A stretch of DNA of 64,000 nt from Myxococcus virescens (GTDB taxonomy: Bacteria > Myxococcota > Myxococcia > Myxococcales > Myxococcaceae): the NCBI RefSeq assembly GCF_900101905.1, contig NZ_FNAJ01000001.1, forward strand, positions 1,186,862-1,250,861, written 5' to 3'. Numbering within the stretch: position 1 is the first letter of the stretch; the number at the start of each line of letters is the position of its first letter. The notes beneath the pieces were generated by a model, which saw only the letters and a program-made list of their open reading frames with translations, was not told the origin of the DNA and made no database searches. A program made the position numbers and the translations under genes. Positions 17,359 to 24,450 of this stretch are shown here, piece by piece.

Positions 17359-19485
17359 TCAAGCGGCGAAGTATTTGTGCCCCCTTCGAATCACCGCTCC
17401 CCGTGCGGACAACAGAGTGAGCGCCTCCTGGGCGAGCTCCGAGGGCGCCGAGAGCGCGACCGCCAGCTCGACGAGCGAGCGGCCTCGGACGGCGACGCGG
17501 ACCTCGGCCAGCATCTGCGTGCAGAGGACTTCCACCGGTGACGCACTGGGGCGCACGGGGGCCGCCGGACGGGACGGCTCCGCGGCGGCTGCGGGAACAC
17601 GCGGCGCGGGGGCGGCCTGACCGGGCACCGCGCCCATGGCCACCAGGGCCGCTTGGACGGGGGACAGGCGAGCGGCCGGCACGCGCGGAGCCTGCGCGGG
17701 GCTGGACTGGCTTGGGGTGGCCTGCGGGGCTGGCGCGGGCGGACGCTGCACGGGGGCGGCGGCCTGTGGCGCGGGCGGACGCGGTGCGGAGACGGCGGTC
17801 TGCGGAACCGACGCGGGCGGACGCTGCACGGGAGCGGCGGCCTGTGGCGTCGGCGCGGGCGGACGCTGCACGGGAGCGGCGGCCTGTGGCGTCGGCGCGG
17901 GCGGACGCTGCACGGGAGCGGCGGCCTGCGGCGTCGGCGCGGGCGTCGGAGCCACCGGCGCTCCCACGGGGCCCGCTCGCCCCTGCACAGGCCCCACCGG
18001 ACCCGCGCCCTGCACGAGGCCCACGGTGACGGCCTGCCGATTCGCGGCCCCCACGGCGACGACCGCATGAGCGGGCTGCTCGACCGCCGCCACCGGCGCC
18101 TGAGCCACCGCGGCCACAGCCACTGCCGGCGCGACCGCCTGCACCGAAGCCACCACCGGACGAGGCTGCTCCAGCCGCGCCCGCACGGGCTTCACGGGCA
18201 ACGTCGCCAGCCGGCGAATCTCCCGGCGGCGGTGCGTCTCGTCCAGGTCCACCACCGCCGACACGTCCTGCCCCAGGATGCGCGACAGACTCTGCGCGGC
18301 GGCCTTGCGAACGCGCTGCTCACGGTCACCCAAGGCGCCCAGCAGCAGCGTGCGCGCGTTCTCCCCAGCGCCAGCTCCGAGCGCCAGCGCGGCCAGCGCG
18401 CGCGCCTCTGGATCCGCGTCGTGGATGGCTTCCTCGCCCAGCCGCCGCGCCGTCTCCCCTTCCAGGCCCAGCGCCAGCAGCGACGCGCGGCGGCGCACCG
18501 AGCGGTCCGGGTCCTTCATCGCCTGCGCCAGATGCGGCGCCGCGTCCTTCGGCGCCAGCGTCAGGAGCGCCTTGAGCGCCGCGATGCGCACCTCCGGCAC
18601 CGGCGACGCGAGCAGCGGCGACACCACCGACGCGCCCTCTTCCTGGCACAGCGACGCGAACGCCTGGAGCAGCGCCACCTGCGCCGTCGGCTCTGTCTCC
18701 GCATGCAGCGCCGACGCCAGCGCGGGCGCGGCGGCCGGCTGTGACAGCGCCTTCAGGCGCTCCGCGGCACGCACCCGGGCCGCGCCATCCTGCGCGGACA
18801 GCTCGCGGATGGAGAACCCGAACAACGTCTCATCCGTCGGCCCGCCGAACCCCGCGTGCGAGGACAGCTCCGCGTGCTGCGCCGCGCTCACGCCCAACCG
18901 GCCCGCCTGCAGGAAGCGCTGCGCCTCACGCGCCACCGGTGACAGGCCGTCGTCCTCGACGACAGTGGCCACGGGCGGCTCGCTCACCGGCGCCGGCGTC
19001 ACGGGGACACTGGCCGCCGTCTCACGCAGCGGCACCGGCGAGCGCCGCGTGGGGACCACCAGCCCGCGGGCCACCGGCCCCCCCTCACCGCGCAGCAGCA
19101 CCTCGCTGCGAAGCTGGGAGATGAACGACGCCAGGTCGAGCCCCAGGTCGTCGTCCTCGTCGTCGCGCTCCTGGGCGGTGGCGCGGATGCGCCCCACGTC
19201 CAGCAGCTTGTCCATCATCTGGTTCCGCTCGCCGCGCAGGGCCTGGTTGAGCCGGGCCAGCTCCTCGCGTTCGGCCTGGAGCCGACCCACGCGGACCTCC
19301 AGCTCCGCGACCTCACGGCGCAGGCCCAGCTCGCGCTGGTGCGTCTCCGCGACCTCGCGCTTGAGGTGCTCCATCTCATCGCGCGTCGAAGCCAGCTCGC
19401 TGTGGAGCTGTTGGGCACGCGCCTCGAAGTAGACGATCTTTTCGAGTGCGCTCTTGAGCAGCGCGTCCGGACGCTCGTCGCTCAC
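17359..19485 (-). CDS. pomY: PomY, coiled-coil/HEAT/Pro-rich cluster protein
   Basis: The protein (708 residues from GTG 19485; 726 from GTG 19539) has an N-terminal coiled coil (about 10-110), HEAT-like repeats (about 190-430, for example ALASALHAETEPTAQVALLQ), a long Pro/Ala/Gln-rich disordered region (about 470-640) and a small C-terminal folded part. This is the described layout of M. xanthus PomY (682 residues), which binds PomX, stimulates PomZ and forms condensates that enrich FtsZ. I prefer the inner start, giving MSDERPDALLKSALEKIVYF. The extra length comes from 14-residue tandem repeats in the Pro-rich region. The last ~45 residues (SLVELAVALSAPSELAQEAL ... RRGHKYF) resemble a winged helix. 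Confidence 0.9.
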   Translation of the reverse strand: MSDERPDALLKSALEKIVYFEARAQQLHSELASTRDEMEHLKREVAETHQRELGLRREVAELEVRVGRLQAEREELARLNQALRGERNQMMDKLLDVGRIRATAQERDDEDDDLGLDLASFISQLRSEVLLRGEGGPVARGLVVPTRRSPVPLRETAASVPVTPAPVSEPPVATVVEDDGLSPVAREAQRFLQAGRLGVSAAQHAELSSHAGFGGPTDETLFGFSIRELSAQDGAARVRAAERLKALSQPAAAPALASALHAETEPTAQVALLQAFASLCQEEGASVVSPLLASPVPEVRIAALKALLTLAPKDAAPHLAQAMKDPDRSVRRRASLLALGLEGETARRLGEEAIHDADPEARALAALALGAGAGENARTLLLGALGDREQRVRKAAAQSLSRILGQDVSAVVDLDETHRRREIRRLATLPVKPVRARLEQPRPVVASVQAVAPAVAVAAVAQAPVAAVEQPAHAVVAVGAANRQAVTVGLVQGAGPVGPVQGRAGPVGAPVAPTPAPTPQAAAPVQRPPAPTPQAAAPVQRPPAPTPQAAAPVQRPPASVPQTAVSAPRPPAPQAAAPVQRPPAPAPQATPSQSSPAQAPRVPAARLSPVQAALVAMGAVPGQAAPAPRVPAAAAEPSRPAAPVRPSASPVEVLCTQMLAEVRVAVRGRSLVELAVALSAPSELAQEALTLLSARGAVIRRGHKYFAA
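17821..17946. repeat. Three tandem 42-bp repeats inside pomY
   Basis: Three consecutive 42-bp units begin at 17821, 17863 and 17905; the first two are identical and the third differs by a few bases. Each encodes a 14-residue unit PVQRPPAPTPQAAA in the PomY disordered region. A degenerate copy lies nearby at about 17730-17775. The in-frame length (42 = 3 x 14) means copy-number changes alter PomY length without a frameshift. Confidence 0.85.
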
Positions 19486-19539
19486 GACCTCAACAGCCTC
19501 CCCGCGAGGCACGCGGCGCGGCCTGCGGATCCGAGTCAC

Positions 19540-19906
19540 CGGGGGTTTGCACCGGATTCCCGGTACCTACCGGGGGGCCCACCCTACGTCAGACGTCCTC
19601 ACTTCGTAAACCACGGAAACACCAGGGCTTTTTTCAGCGCGTCCCGGGCAGTCATTGACAACGCCGCGCAGGCCGAATTTTCGGCTTCCGCGCGCACGAG
19701 CGGGCCGCGCGAGACACATCCGTCTCAAGGGGTTGAAGCGCTCGATTCCGGACGCTCCAGCAGGCCCTCCCGGAAGCCCCGGAATGTCAGACCCCACTCG
19801 TAATCTGTGTTCCACGAGGCAGCCAACGGCCGTCACTTCTCCCCGGAGCCTCTCCGCCTGGATGCGGGGGGACGAAGCCCTCTTTTCGACAGGTTTTCCG
19901 CACGCC
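19540..19906. other. Divergent intergenic region between pomY and the XRE regulator gene
   Basis: This 367-bp gap is AT-richer than its surroundings in places (TTTTTTC run near 19630, GAATTTTCGG near 19675) and must carry the promoters for pomYZX (minus) and the XRE gene (plus). A TTGACA box lies at 19655-19660 on the plus strand but I see no good -10 element 16-18 bp after it. The frame of the XRE gene stays open upstream to about 19655, with an in-frame ATG at 19862, so part of the gap could be coding if the start is wrong. Confidence 0.5.
19560..19573. promoter_or_regulatory. Palindrome upstream of pomY
   Basis: A perfect inverted repeat CCGGTA-CC-TACCGG lies 21 bp upstream of the outer pomY start and 75 bp upstream of the preferred one. 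The position fits an operator or a transcript leader hairpin for the pom operon. The sequence shows only the symmetry; a binding protein is unknown, though the divergently encoded XRE regulator is a natural candidate. Confidence 0.4.
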
Positions 19907-20266
19907 ATGGAACAACGACTGGCAACCCTCATTGGAAACGCGGTCCGCGCGGCGCGACAACGGCTGGAGCTGACCCAGGCCGACGTGGCCGAGCGCGTTG
20001 GCATCGCCACCGAGGTGTATGGCCGCCTGGAACGCGGCCACATGCTTCCCAGCGTCCGCACGTTGCGCAAGCTGTGCCTGGTGCTCAACTGCTCGTCGGA
20101 CGTGCTCTTGGGAATGGCGGGCGTGGAAGGCGCGCCCACGCTGGCGGAGGACCCGCCGGAATACCGTGAGCGCCCGGAAGTCCGCCGGCTGCTGCGCACG
20201 GTGCGCAAGCTGGACGCACCGCGTCTTCGCCTGTTGGGGCAGGTGGCGAACGCGCTCGAGACGTAG
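19907..20266 (+). CDS. XRE-family transcriptional regulator
   Basis: The 119-residue protein (from ATG 19907) has a Cro/CI-type helix-turn-helix at about 10-66: AVRAARQRLELTQADVAERV then GIATEVYGRLERGHMLPSVR, ending LCLVLNCSSDVLLG. The C-terminal 45 residues are helical and charged (RRLLRTVRKLDAPRLRLLGQ) and may mediate dimerisation. The role is DNA binding and local gene control. It is divergent from pomY, 367 bp away, and precedes the desaturase by 145 bp. The start is not certain: ATG 19862 is in frame and would add 15 residues; neither has a strong ribosome site. Confidence 0.85.
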   Translation: MEQRLATLIGNAVRAARQRLELTQADVAERVGIATEVYGRLERGHMLPSVRTLRKLCLVLNCSSDVLLGMAGVEGAPTLAEDPPEYRERPEVRRLLRTVRKLDAPRLRLLGQVANALET

Positions 20267-20340
20267 CGATACAGCGGAGACCCGGCCGGGGCGGTGAAGA
20301 CCCTGGCTGGGACCTGAAGGGTGGTGAGGGGCCGGACGGA

Positions 20341-20363
20341 TTGCGCCCTGGCGCAAGCGCTTG
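20341..20363. promoter_or_regulatory. Overlapping palindromes upstream of desaturase gene
   Basis: TTGCGCC-CT-GGCGCAA (20341-20356) is a perfect 7-bp inverted repeat, and CAAGCGCTTG (20354-20363) is a second perfect palindrome sharing its right edge. They lie 49-71 bp upstream of the desaturase ATG and 75 bp after the XRE stop. They could be an operator for the desaturase or, less likely, a terminator hairpin for the XRE gene, since no T-run follows. Confidence 0.45.
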
Positions 20364-20411
20364 GCGCGTGGAGTGAAGCAGCCGCTGCTGGGGGGGCGTA
20401 CTGAATGCTTC

Positions 20412-21311
20412 ATGACCCCCGCCCGCCCCCCGCCCCCTTCAGCCGACCTGCCGCAGCTCGCGGTTCATGCGTTGTGGTGGGGGTGGTTCCCAGCCTTCAT
20501 CTGGAGCTGGGACGCGCTGCCCTGGGTGGGGCGGCTGGCCATGTGCCTGCTGGGCTGGGCCATCTGCTTCTGGAACTACGCCGTCCTGCACAACCACATG
20601 CACGTGTCCATCGCCCGGCCTCCACTGGCGCACTGGGTGGTGTCCCGTGCGCTGGGCATGGCGTGTGGGTTCCCCTACCGGGGCTACTTCATCCACCACT
20701 TCAACCACCACCGGTATGATGACGGCCCGGGCGACTGGGGCCGCCGCCGTCCCGGTGAGCGCGTCTTCCGCTACTGCCTGCGCTCGGCGCTGACGCCGTG
20801 GCTGTGGCCCTACGAGACGCTGGGCCAGGTCTGGCAGTGGGCGAAGAAGAAGAACCAGCGGCTGGAGCTGGCAGTGGATTTCCTGGTGGTGGACGGCGCG
20901 CTGCTGGCGGTCATCGTGTGGAAGCCCGCGCTGGGCCTGGCCTGGTGGGGGGTGCTGCTGGTGACGCAGTTCTGCATCCACTGGCTCAACCTGGCGGCCC
21001 ACTTCGAAACGGACTCCGAGCAGAAGGACGCCCTGGGGACCACGTCCTATTCCGCCTTCTACAACCGGTGGTTCTTCAACGCGGGCTACCACCAGGCCCA
21101 TCACCTGAAGCCGCAGGTGCCCTGGTACGAGCTTCCGGCCCTCACCGAAGAGCTCGCTCGGACGTCCAGGCTCCGTCCAGAGCTGACGACCGGGCTTTCC
21201 CCCATCAATCCGTTGTGGGTGGCACGGGTGGTGAAGCGCTATTCTGCCAAGCCGTGCGATCGGCAGACGGAGTCGAAGATTACCTCCGGGACCCCCACGG
21301 CCGTTACCTAG
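20412..21311 (+). CDS. Membrane fatty-acid desaturase/hydroxylase family protein
   Basis: This 299-residue protein has the three histidine clusters of the membrane desaturase superfamily: HNHMH (60-64), HHFNHH (95-100) and HQAHH (227-231), which bind a diiron centre. Four hydrophobic stretches (LLGWAICFWNYAVL, VVSRALGMACGF, LAVDFLVVDGALLAVIVW, GVLLVTQFCIHWLNL) place it in the inner membrane with the His boxes in the cytoplasm. It likely introduces a double bond or hydroxyl into an acyl chain or carotenoid; the exact substrate is not visible. The last 58 bp overlap the following AraC gene, suggesting coupled expression. The start is ATG 20412. Confidence 0.85.
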   Translation: MTPARPPPPSADLPQLAVHALWWGWFPAFIWSWDALPWVGRLAMCLLGWAICFWNYAVLHNHMHVSIARPPLAHWVVSRALGMACGFPYRGYFIHHFNHHRYDDGPGDWGRRRPGERVFRYCLRSALTPWLWPYETLGQVWQWAKKKNQRLELAVDFLVVDGALLAVIVWKPALGLAWWGVLLVTQFCIHWLNLAAHFETDSEQKDALGTTSYSAFYNRWFFNAGYHQAHHLKPQVPWYELPALTEELARTSRLRPELTTGLSPINPLWVARVVKRYSAKPCDRQTESKITSGTPTAVT

Positions 21312-22165
21312 TCGGGGAGGGCTTCCTCCACTGGTACGCCTCGGAGGACCTGTGCGGCTTCATCCTCTGGGGACGTCCCGGAGAGGCCGAGGTGCGCCGG
21401 CTCGTCCAGGTGCTGGACGTGGAGTTGTCCCCCGCCAAGCCGCATGCCTCGCTGGTGGACGCGCGCCGGCTGGAGGCCGCGGACCCCATGGCCTTTGCCG
21501 CCCTGGTCAAATACATGCAGCCCCGCGAGAAGGACTTCAGCACCTCCGTGCTGAAACAGGCGCTGGTGCGGCCTGAAGGCGTGGTGGGCGCGGTGGTGGG
21601 CGGCTTCTACACGCTGCTGTCCGGGGCCTATCCCAGCCGGGCCTTCACCGCTCCCGACACCGCCCTTCAGTGGTTGGGGCAGCCGGAGGCCGAGGCCGCG
21701 GCGCTGCTGGCGGAGCTCAACGGACTGGTCGCGGAGGCCACCGGCCAGTCTCCCCTGTTGCGCGAGCTGCACCAGGTGATGCGGGGCCGGCTGCCGGAGG
21801 TGAATCTGTCGGACGTGGCCCGGGAGATGGGCATGTCCGAACGGACGCTGCAACGCCGGCTGAAGGAGGCCAGCACGTCCTTCCAGGCGGAGCTCAACGC
21901 GGTGCAGGTGCGCATGGCGCAGTCGCTGCTGCGCGAGTCGAACATGAAGCTCACCGCGGTGGCGGTGGAGGTGGGCTGCGCCTCGCTCCAGCACTTCAGC
22001 AGCCTCTTCCGCAAGCTGGTGGGCGAGTCCCCCAGCGCGTGGCGGGACCGGCAGAAGCAGCCGCAGGGCGACGGCACGCCACCACCCGCCGAGGCCCTGA
22101 TGGAGGAAGTGGCCGGAGCCCCCAGCAAGGGCCCCGTCGCGGGCACGTCCGAAGTCCCGGAGTAG
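21254..22165 (+). CDS. AraC-family transcriptional regulator
   Basis: The C-terminal ~100 residues hold the two helix-turn-helix units of AraC/XylS proteins: NLSDVAREMGMSERTLQRRL and LTAVAVEVGCASLQHFSSLF, followed by FRKLVGESPSAWR. The N-terminal ~190 residues (YLVGEGFLHWYASEDLCGFI ... SVLKQALVRPEGVVGAVVGG) form a ligand or signal domain I do not recognise. I chose GTG 21254, giving MRSADGVEDYLRDPHGRYLV and 303 residues; GTG 21215 is an alternative. The gene overlaps the end of the desaturase by 58 bp in another frame, so it may control that gene. Its C-terminal 40 residues are Pro/Glu-rich and disordered. Confidence 0.83.
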   Translation: MRSADGVEDYLRDPHGRYLVGEGFLHWYASEDLCGFILWGRPGEAEVRRLVQVLDVELSPAKPHASLVDARRLEAADPMAFAALVKYMQPREKDFSTSVLKQALVRPEGVVGAVVGGFYTLLSGAYPSRAFTAPDTALQWLGQPEAEAAALLAELNGLVAEATGQSPLLRELHQVMRGRLPEVNLSDVAREMGMSERTLQRRLKEASTSFQAELNAVQVRMAQSLLRESNMKLTAVAVEVGCASLQHFSSLFRKLVGESPSAWRDRQKQPQGDGTPPPAEALMEEVAGAPSKGPVAGTSEVPE

Positions 22166-22178
22166 TCACACCCTGGAG

Positions 22179-22200
22179 CCGGGAAGCCGCTGGCTCCCGG
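22179..22200 (+). terminator. Hairpin after AraC gene
   Basis: CCGGGA-a-GCC-gct-GGC-TCCCGG folds into a 9-bp stem with a single bulged A, starting 13 bases after the AraC stop codon. It has the position of an intrinsic terminator but no T-run follows, so it may act with Rho or only stabilise the mRNA 3' end. Confidence 0.45.
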
Positions 22201-22380
22201 CAATCCCTGCCAGTCACCACAGGCGCTCAACGTTCCCAAGCGTTGTCAGGCAGGAGCGCGCGATTCAGCGGGTGACGCGCAAGTCTTTGACACCTCGTGG
22301 GTGCGATACCTGGCACGCGAGACTCCGGGAGTTCCGATTCTCAGCGGACTTTCAGACTGATTCCCGCCCTTCATGGCGAT

Positions 22381-22410
22381 TTGACAATATTTATCCACAA
22401 ACACTACAAA
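22381..22410 (+). promoter_or_regulatory. Sigma-70-like promoter
   Basis: A perfect -35 box TTGACA (22381-22386) is followed after 18 bp by TACAAA (22405-22410), a 4-of-6 match to TATAAT. The whole stretch 22375-22425 (ATATTTATCCACAAACACTA) is strikingly AT-rich for this genome. It lies about 47 bp upstream of the next gene's start, which is the expected distance. Confidence 0.6.
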
Positions 22411-22456
22411 AACATAGAACGCGACGCCCACCCTGCCGGCGCTTCCACCGCTGGCC

Positions 22457-23482
22457 TTGGAGCTGCTTCCCTTGACGCCCGGTCAATTACAGACAGCGCT
22501 GACGGACGCGATTCACCTGGCGCGGCAGGTGGACCTGCGCCAGTGCGAGCAGGAGGAGGCCCCGCGCCTCTTGCAGGAGTCCGTGCCGGCGCTGCGGAAC
22601 GCCGTCCTCGCGGGGGCCCAGGCGCTGGGCGCCGTTCGCGCCCATTACGAAGAGGGTGAGGACCCGCCGGGCTTCGTGGGCGACACCCGGCGTCAGCGCA
22701 TCGCGGACCTGGCGTTCATGGCGCGCCTGGACCTGGGCGAACGGCTGGAGCGGCTGGGGGCGATGACGGCCTCCGAGGCGCCCTGGAACATCATCGCCAC
22801 GTGCGGCAGCGCCCGGCGCCGCCTCTTCAAGTGCGCCGCCGCGGTGGAGCGCGCGTTGTGCGCGCACGAGGGGCTGACGCCCCGGCTGGAAGGACTCCTC
22901 ACCCAGGAGCTGGAGCGGTCGCTGAAGGTGCGTCAGGCCTACGTGCTGTTCCGCCGGGGGCTGCTCACGCGCGCGGAGCCCACGGCGCCGTGGCTGGCGC
23001 CCGTGCTGCGCCGGGCCGCGGTGTGCTTCTCCGAGCTGACGGGCCGGGAAATCTACGAGGACCTGCGCATCGAGGACCGCACCGAGCTGCGGCGACTCCA
23101 GGCGGCGGTGCTGGACTGGCTGCGCGGGCAGGATGGCCATGACGCCGTGTCCGGCCGGAGGCTGTGGCAGGACATCGCGGTGTTCGCCGAGCTGCTCACG
23201 CAGGTGAACCTCCGCCCCGAGCTGCGCGAGCACGACCAGGCGCTGCTGGGCTCACTCCTGCTCAGCCTGGAGCTGGACCCTTCGCTGAGCGCCGAGCGGC
23301 TGGCGGAGCTCGCCCGTCCCCTGTTGGGCGTGGACGACCTGCTGGACGACTGCATCGAGAATCCCACCGCCGTGGAGCGCGCGGAGTGGCGGGAGACCCT
23401 GGAGCGGCTCGCCACGGGCCTCCTGGGCGAACACGGCGCGGTGCCTCCTCTGGAAGAGGAGGCCCTGGCCGCCCCCCGGTGA
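22457..23482 (+). CDS. Hypothetical helical protein (341 aa)
   Basis: The 341-residue protein is soluble and almost entirely helical, with many Leu/Ala/Arg/Glu heptad-like stretches (LRNAVLAGAQALGAVRAHYE, RRLQAAVLDWLRGQDGHDAV, LLTQVNLRPELREHDQALLG). I see no catalytic motif, signal peptide or membrane segment and do not recognise a family. It begins with TTG, at 22457 or 22472; both are weak, but the AT-rich promoter just upstream and a continuous high-GC3 frame support a real gene. It stands alone, 292 bp after the AraC gene. Confidence 0.7.
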   Translation: MELLPLTPGQLQTALTDAIHLARQVDLRQCEQEEAPRLLQESVPALRNAVLAGAQALGAVRAHYEEGEDPPGFVGDTRRQRIADLAFMARLDLGERLERLGAMTASEAPWNIIATCGSARRRLFKCAAAVERALCAHEGLTPRLEGLLTQELERSLKVRQAYVLFRRGLLTRAEPTAPWLAPVLRRAAVCFSELTGREIYEDLRIEDRTELRRLQAAVLDWLRGQDGHDAVSGRRLWQDIAVFAELLTQVNLRPELREHDQALLGSLLLSLELDPSLSAERLAELARPLLGVDDLLDDCIENPTAVERAEWRETLERLATGLLGEHGAVPPLEEEALAAPR

Positions 23483-23719
23483 AAGCCGTCCCCCGGCATC
23501 GAGCGCCGTGATTCAGCGCCAGGGACCTGGGCGCTGGCCATGGCCCTCGCGGGGTGCTGGCGAAGCGCTCTTTCGATTTGCCCTGGCGGCGTGCCAGAAG
23601 CTGGAGTCCGTGTGAGCCTGCGCGCCAGCGGCGGCGCCGCAGCTCGCGTTGCGACTCCAACTCGGGGGCGAAGTGGCGGAGAGGGTGGCCGGGCGCGCCC
23701 TCCGCGCCGTGTGGCCCAC

Positions 23720-24352
23720 CTAGCGCTTGGCGGCCTTCGCGCCCCGCTGGAGACGGCGCGCCTTGCCCAGTCGTGGGGCATCCGCGCGAGGACGGCGCGG
23801 CGTGGGCGCTCGCTTGCCCGCGGGCAGAATGGGGTCGGGACACACCGCGCGGAGCTTGCATGCCTTGCACTCGGCGCCGCTCCACACCGCTTCGTAGAGC
23901 GCCGTCACCCGGTCGATGACGTCGAAGTCCTCGGTGACGAAGCCCAGCTCGAAGTTGCGCGCGGAGTCGCCCTTGGCGCCCAGCCCCGCGCCGGTGAGGT
24001 TGGCGCTGCCCAGGTATGCCCACGCGCCATCTACCACCACCGCCTTGAAGTGCACGCGCGGGCAGACCTTGAGCGACAAGCCCCCCGCCACCAGCCGCGC
24101 CTGCCGGTCGAAGGCGGCGCGAAAGGGCCGGCTCGGCAGCTCCGCGTGCAACAGCCGCAGCGCCACTCCGCGCGCGGCGAGCGTGTCCAGCACGTCCACC
24201 AGCGGGACGAAACGGCCGCCGTGCTCCACGAACATCGCCTTCACGTTGGCCGTGGCCATCCACACCGACTCCCGGGCGTGGAGCAGCTTCTCCAACACCA
24301 CCTCCCGGTACAGCGCGCTGCCCGACAGGAGCTCCGCCTCGATGGGACGCAT
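23720..24352 (-). CDS. PLD-like phosphodiesterase with C-terminal Cys cluster
   Basis: This 210-residue protein is a single-HKD member of the phospholipase D superfamily. The motif HFKAVVVDGAWAYLGSANLT contains H-x-K-x4-D followed by the usual GSANLT, as in bacterial Nuc-type nucleases and cardiolipin-synthase-like enzymes, which work as dimers when they have one motif. An N-terminal MATANVKAMFV strand matches the first half of the fold. After the catalytic part comes CKACKLRAVC, a CxxCx5C arrangement, then a Lys/Arg-rich tail (RRLQRGAKAAKR). The start ATG 24352 gives MRPIEAELLSG. It is divergent from the TetR gene across the operator region. Confidence 0.8.
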   Translation of the reverse strand: MRPIEAELLSGSALYREVVLEKLLHARESVWMATANVKAMFVEHGGRFVPLVDVLDTLAARGVALRLLHAELPSRPFRAAFDRQARLVAGGLSLKVCPRVHFKAVVVDGAWAYLGSANLTGAGLGAKGDSARNFELGFVTEDFDVIDRVTALYEAVWSGAECKACKLRAVCPDPILPAGKRAPTPRRPRADAPRLGKARRLQRGAKAAKR

Positions 24353-24400
24353 GGGACACACTCCAACACACACGCCCTCACCCCGCCACCTGGCGGACAA

Positions 24401-24439
24401 ATGACCTCCAGTCACTTGACGAATGACCGAGGGTCATTC
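24401..24439. promoter_or_regulatory. Two operator-like palindromes between PLD-like and TetR genes
   Basis: A perfect 19-bp palindrome GAATGACC-GAG-GGTCATTC lies at 24421-24439, 12 bp before the TetR ATG. A second, weaker copy at 24402-24414 shares the core TGAC-N5-GTCA; the two cores begin exactly 22 bp apart (24402 and 24424), two helical turns. This is what self-regulating TetR genes show. The core resembles the operator I recall for Bacillus FadR (TGAATGA..TCATTCA). Confidence 0.75.
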
Positions 24440-24450
24440 ATCCATGAGCC

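Noticed and set aside
17821-17946. Possible CRISPR array
   Set aside because: The repeats are direct tandem copies without unique spacers and lie in frame inside pomY.
22287-22310. TTGACA box as a second promoter before the 341-residue protein
   Set aside because: No -10 element at 16-18 bp; the only candidate TACCTG is too close.
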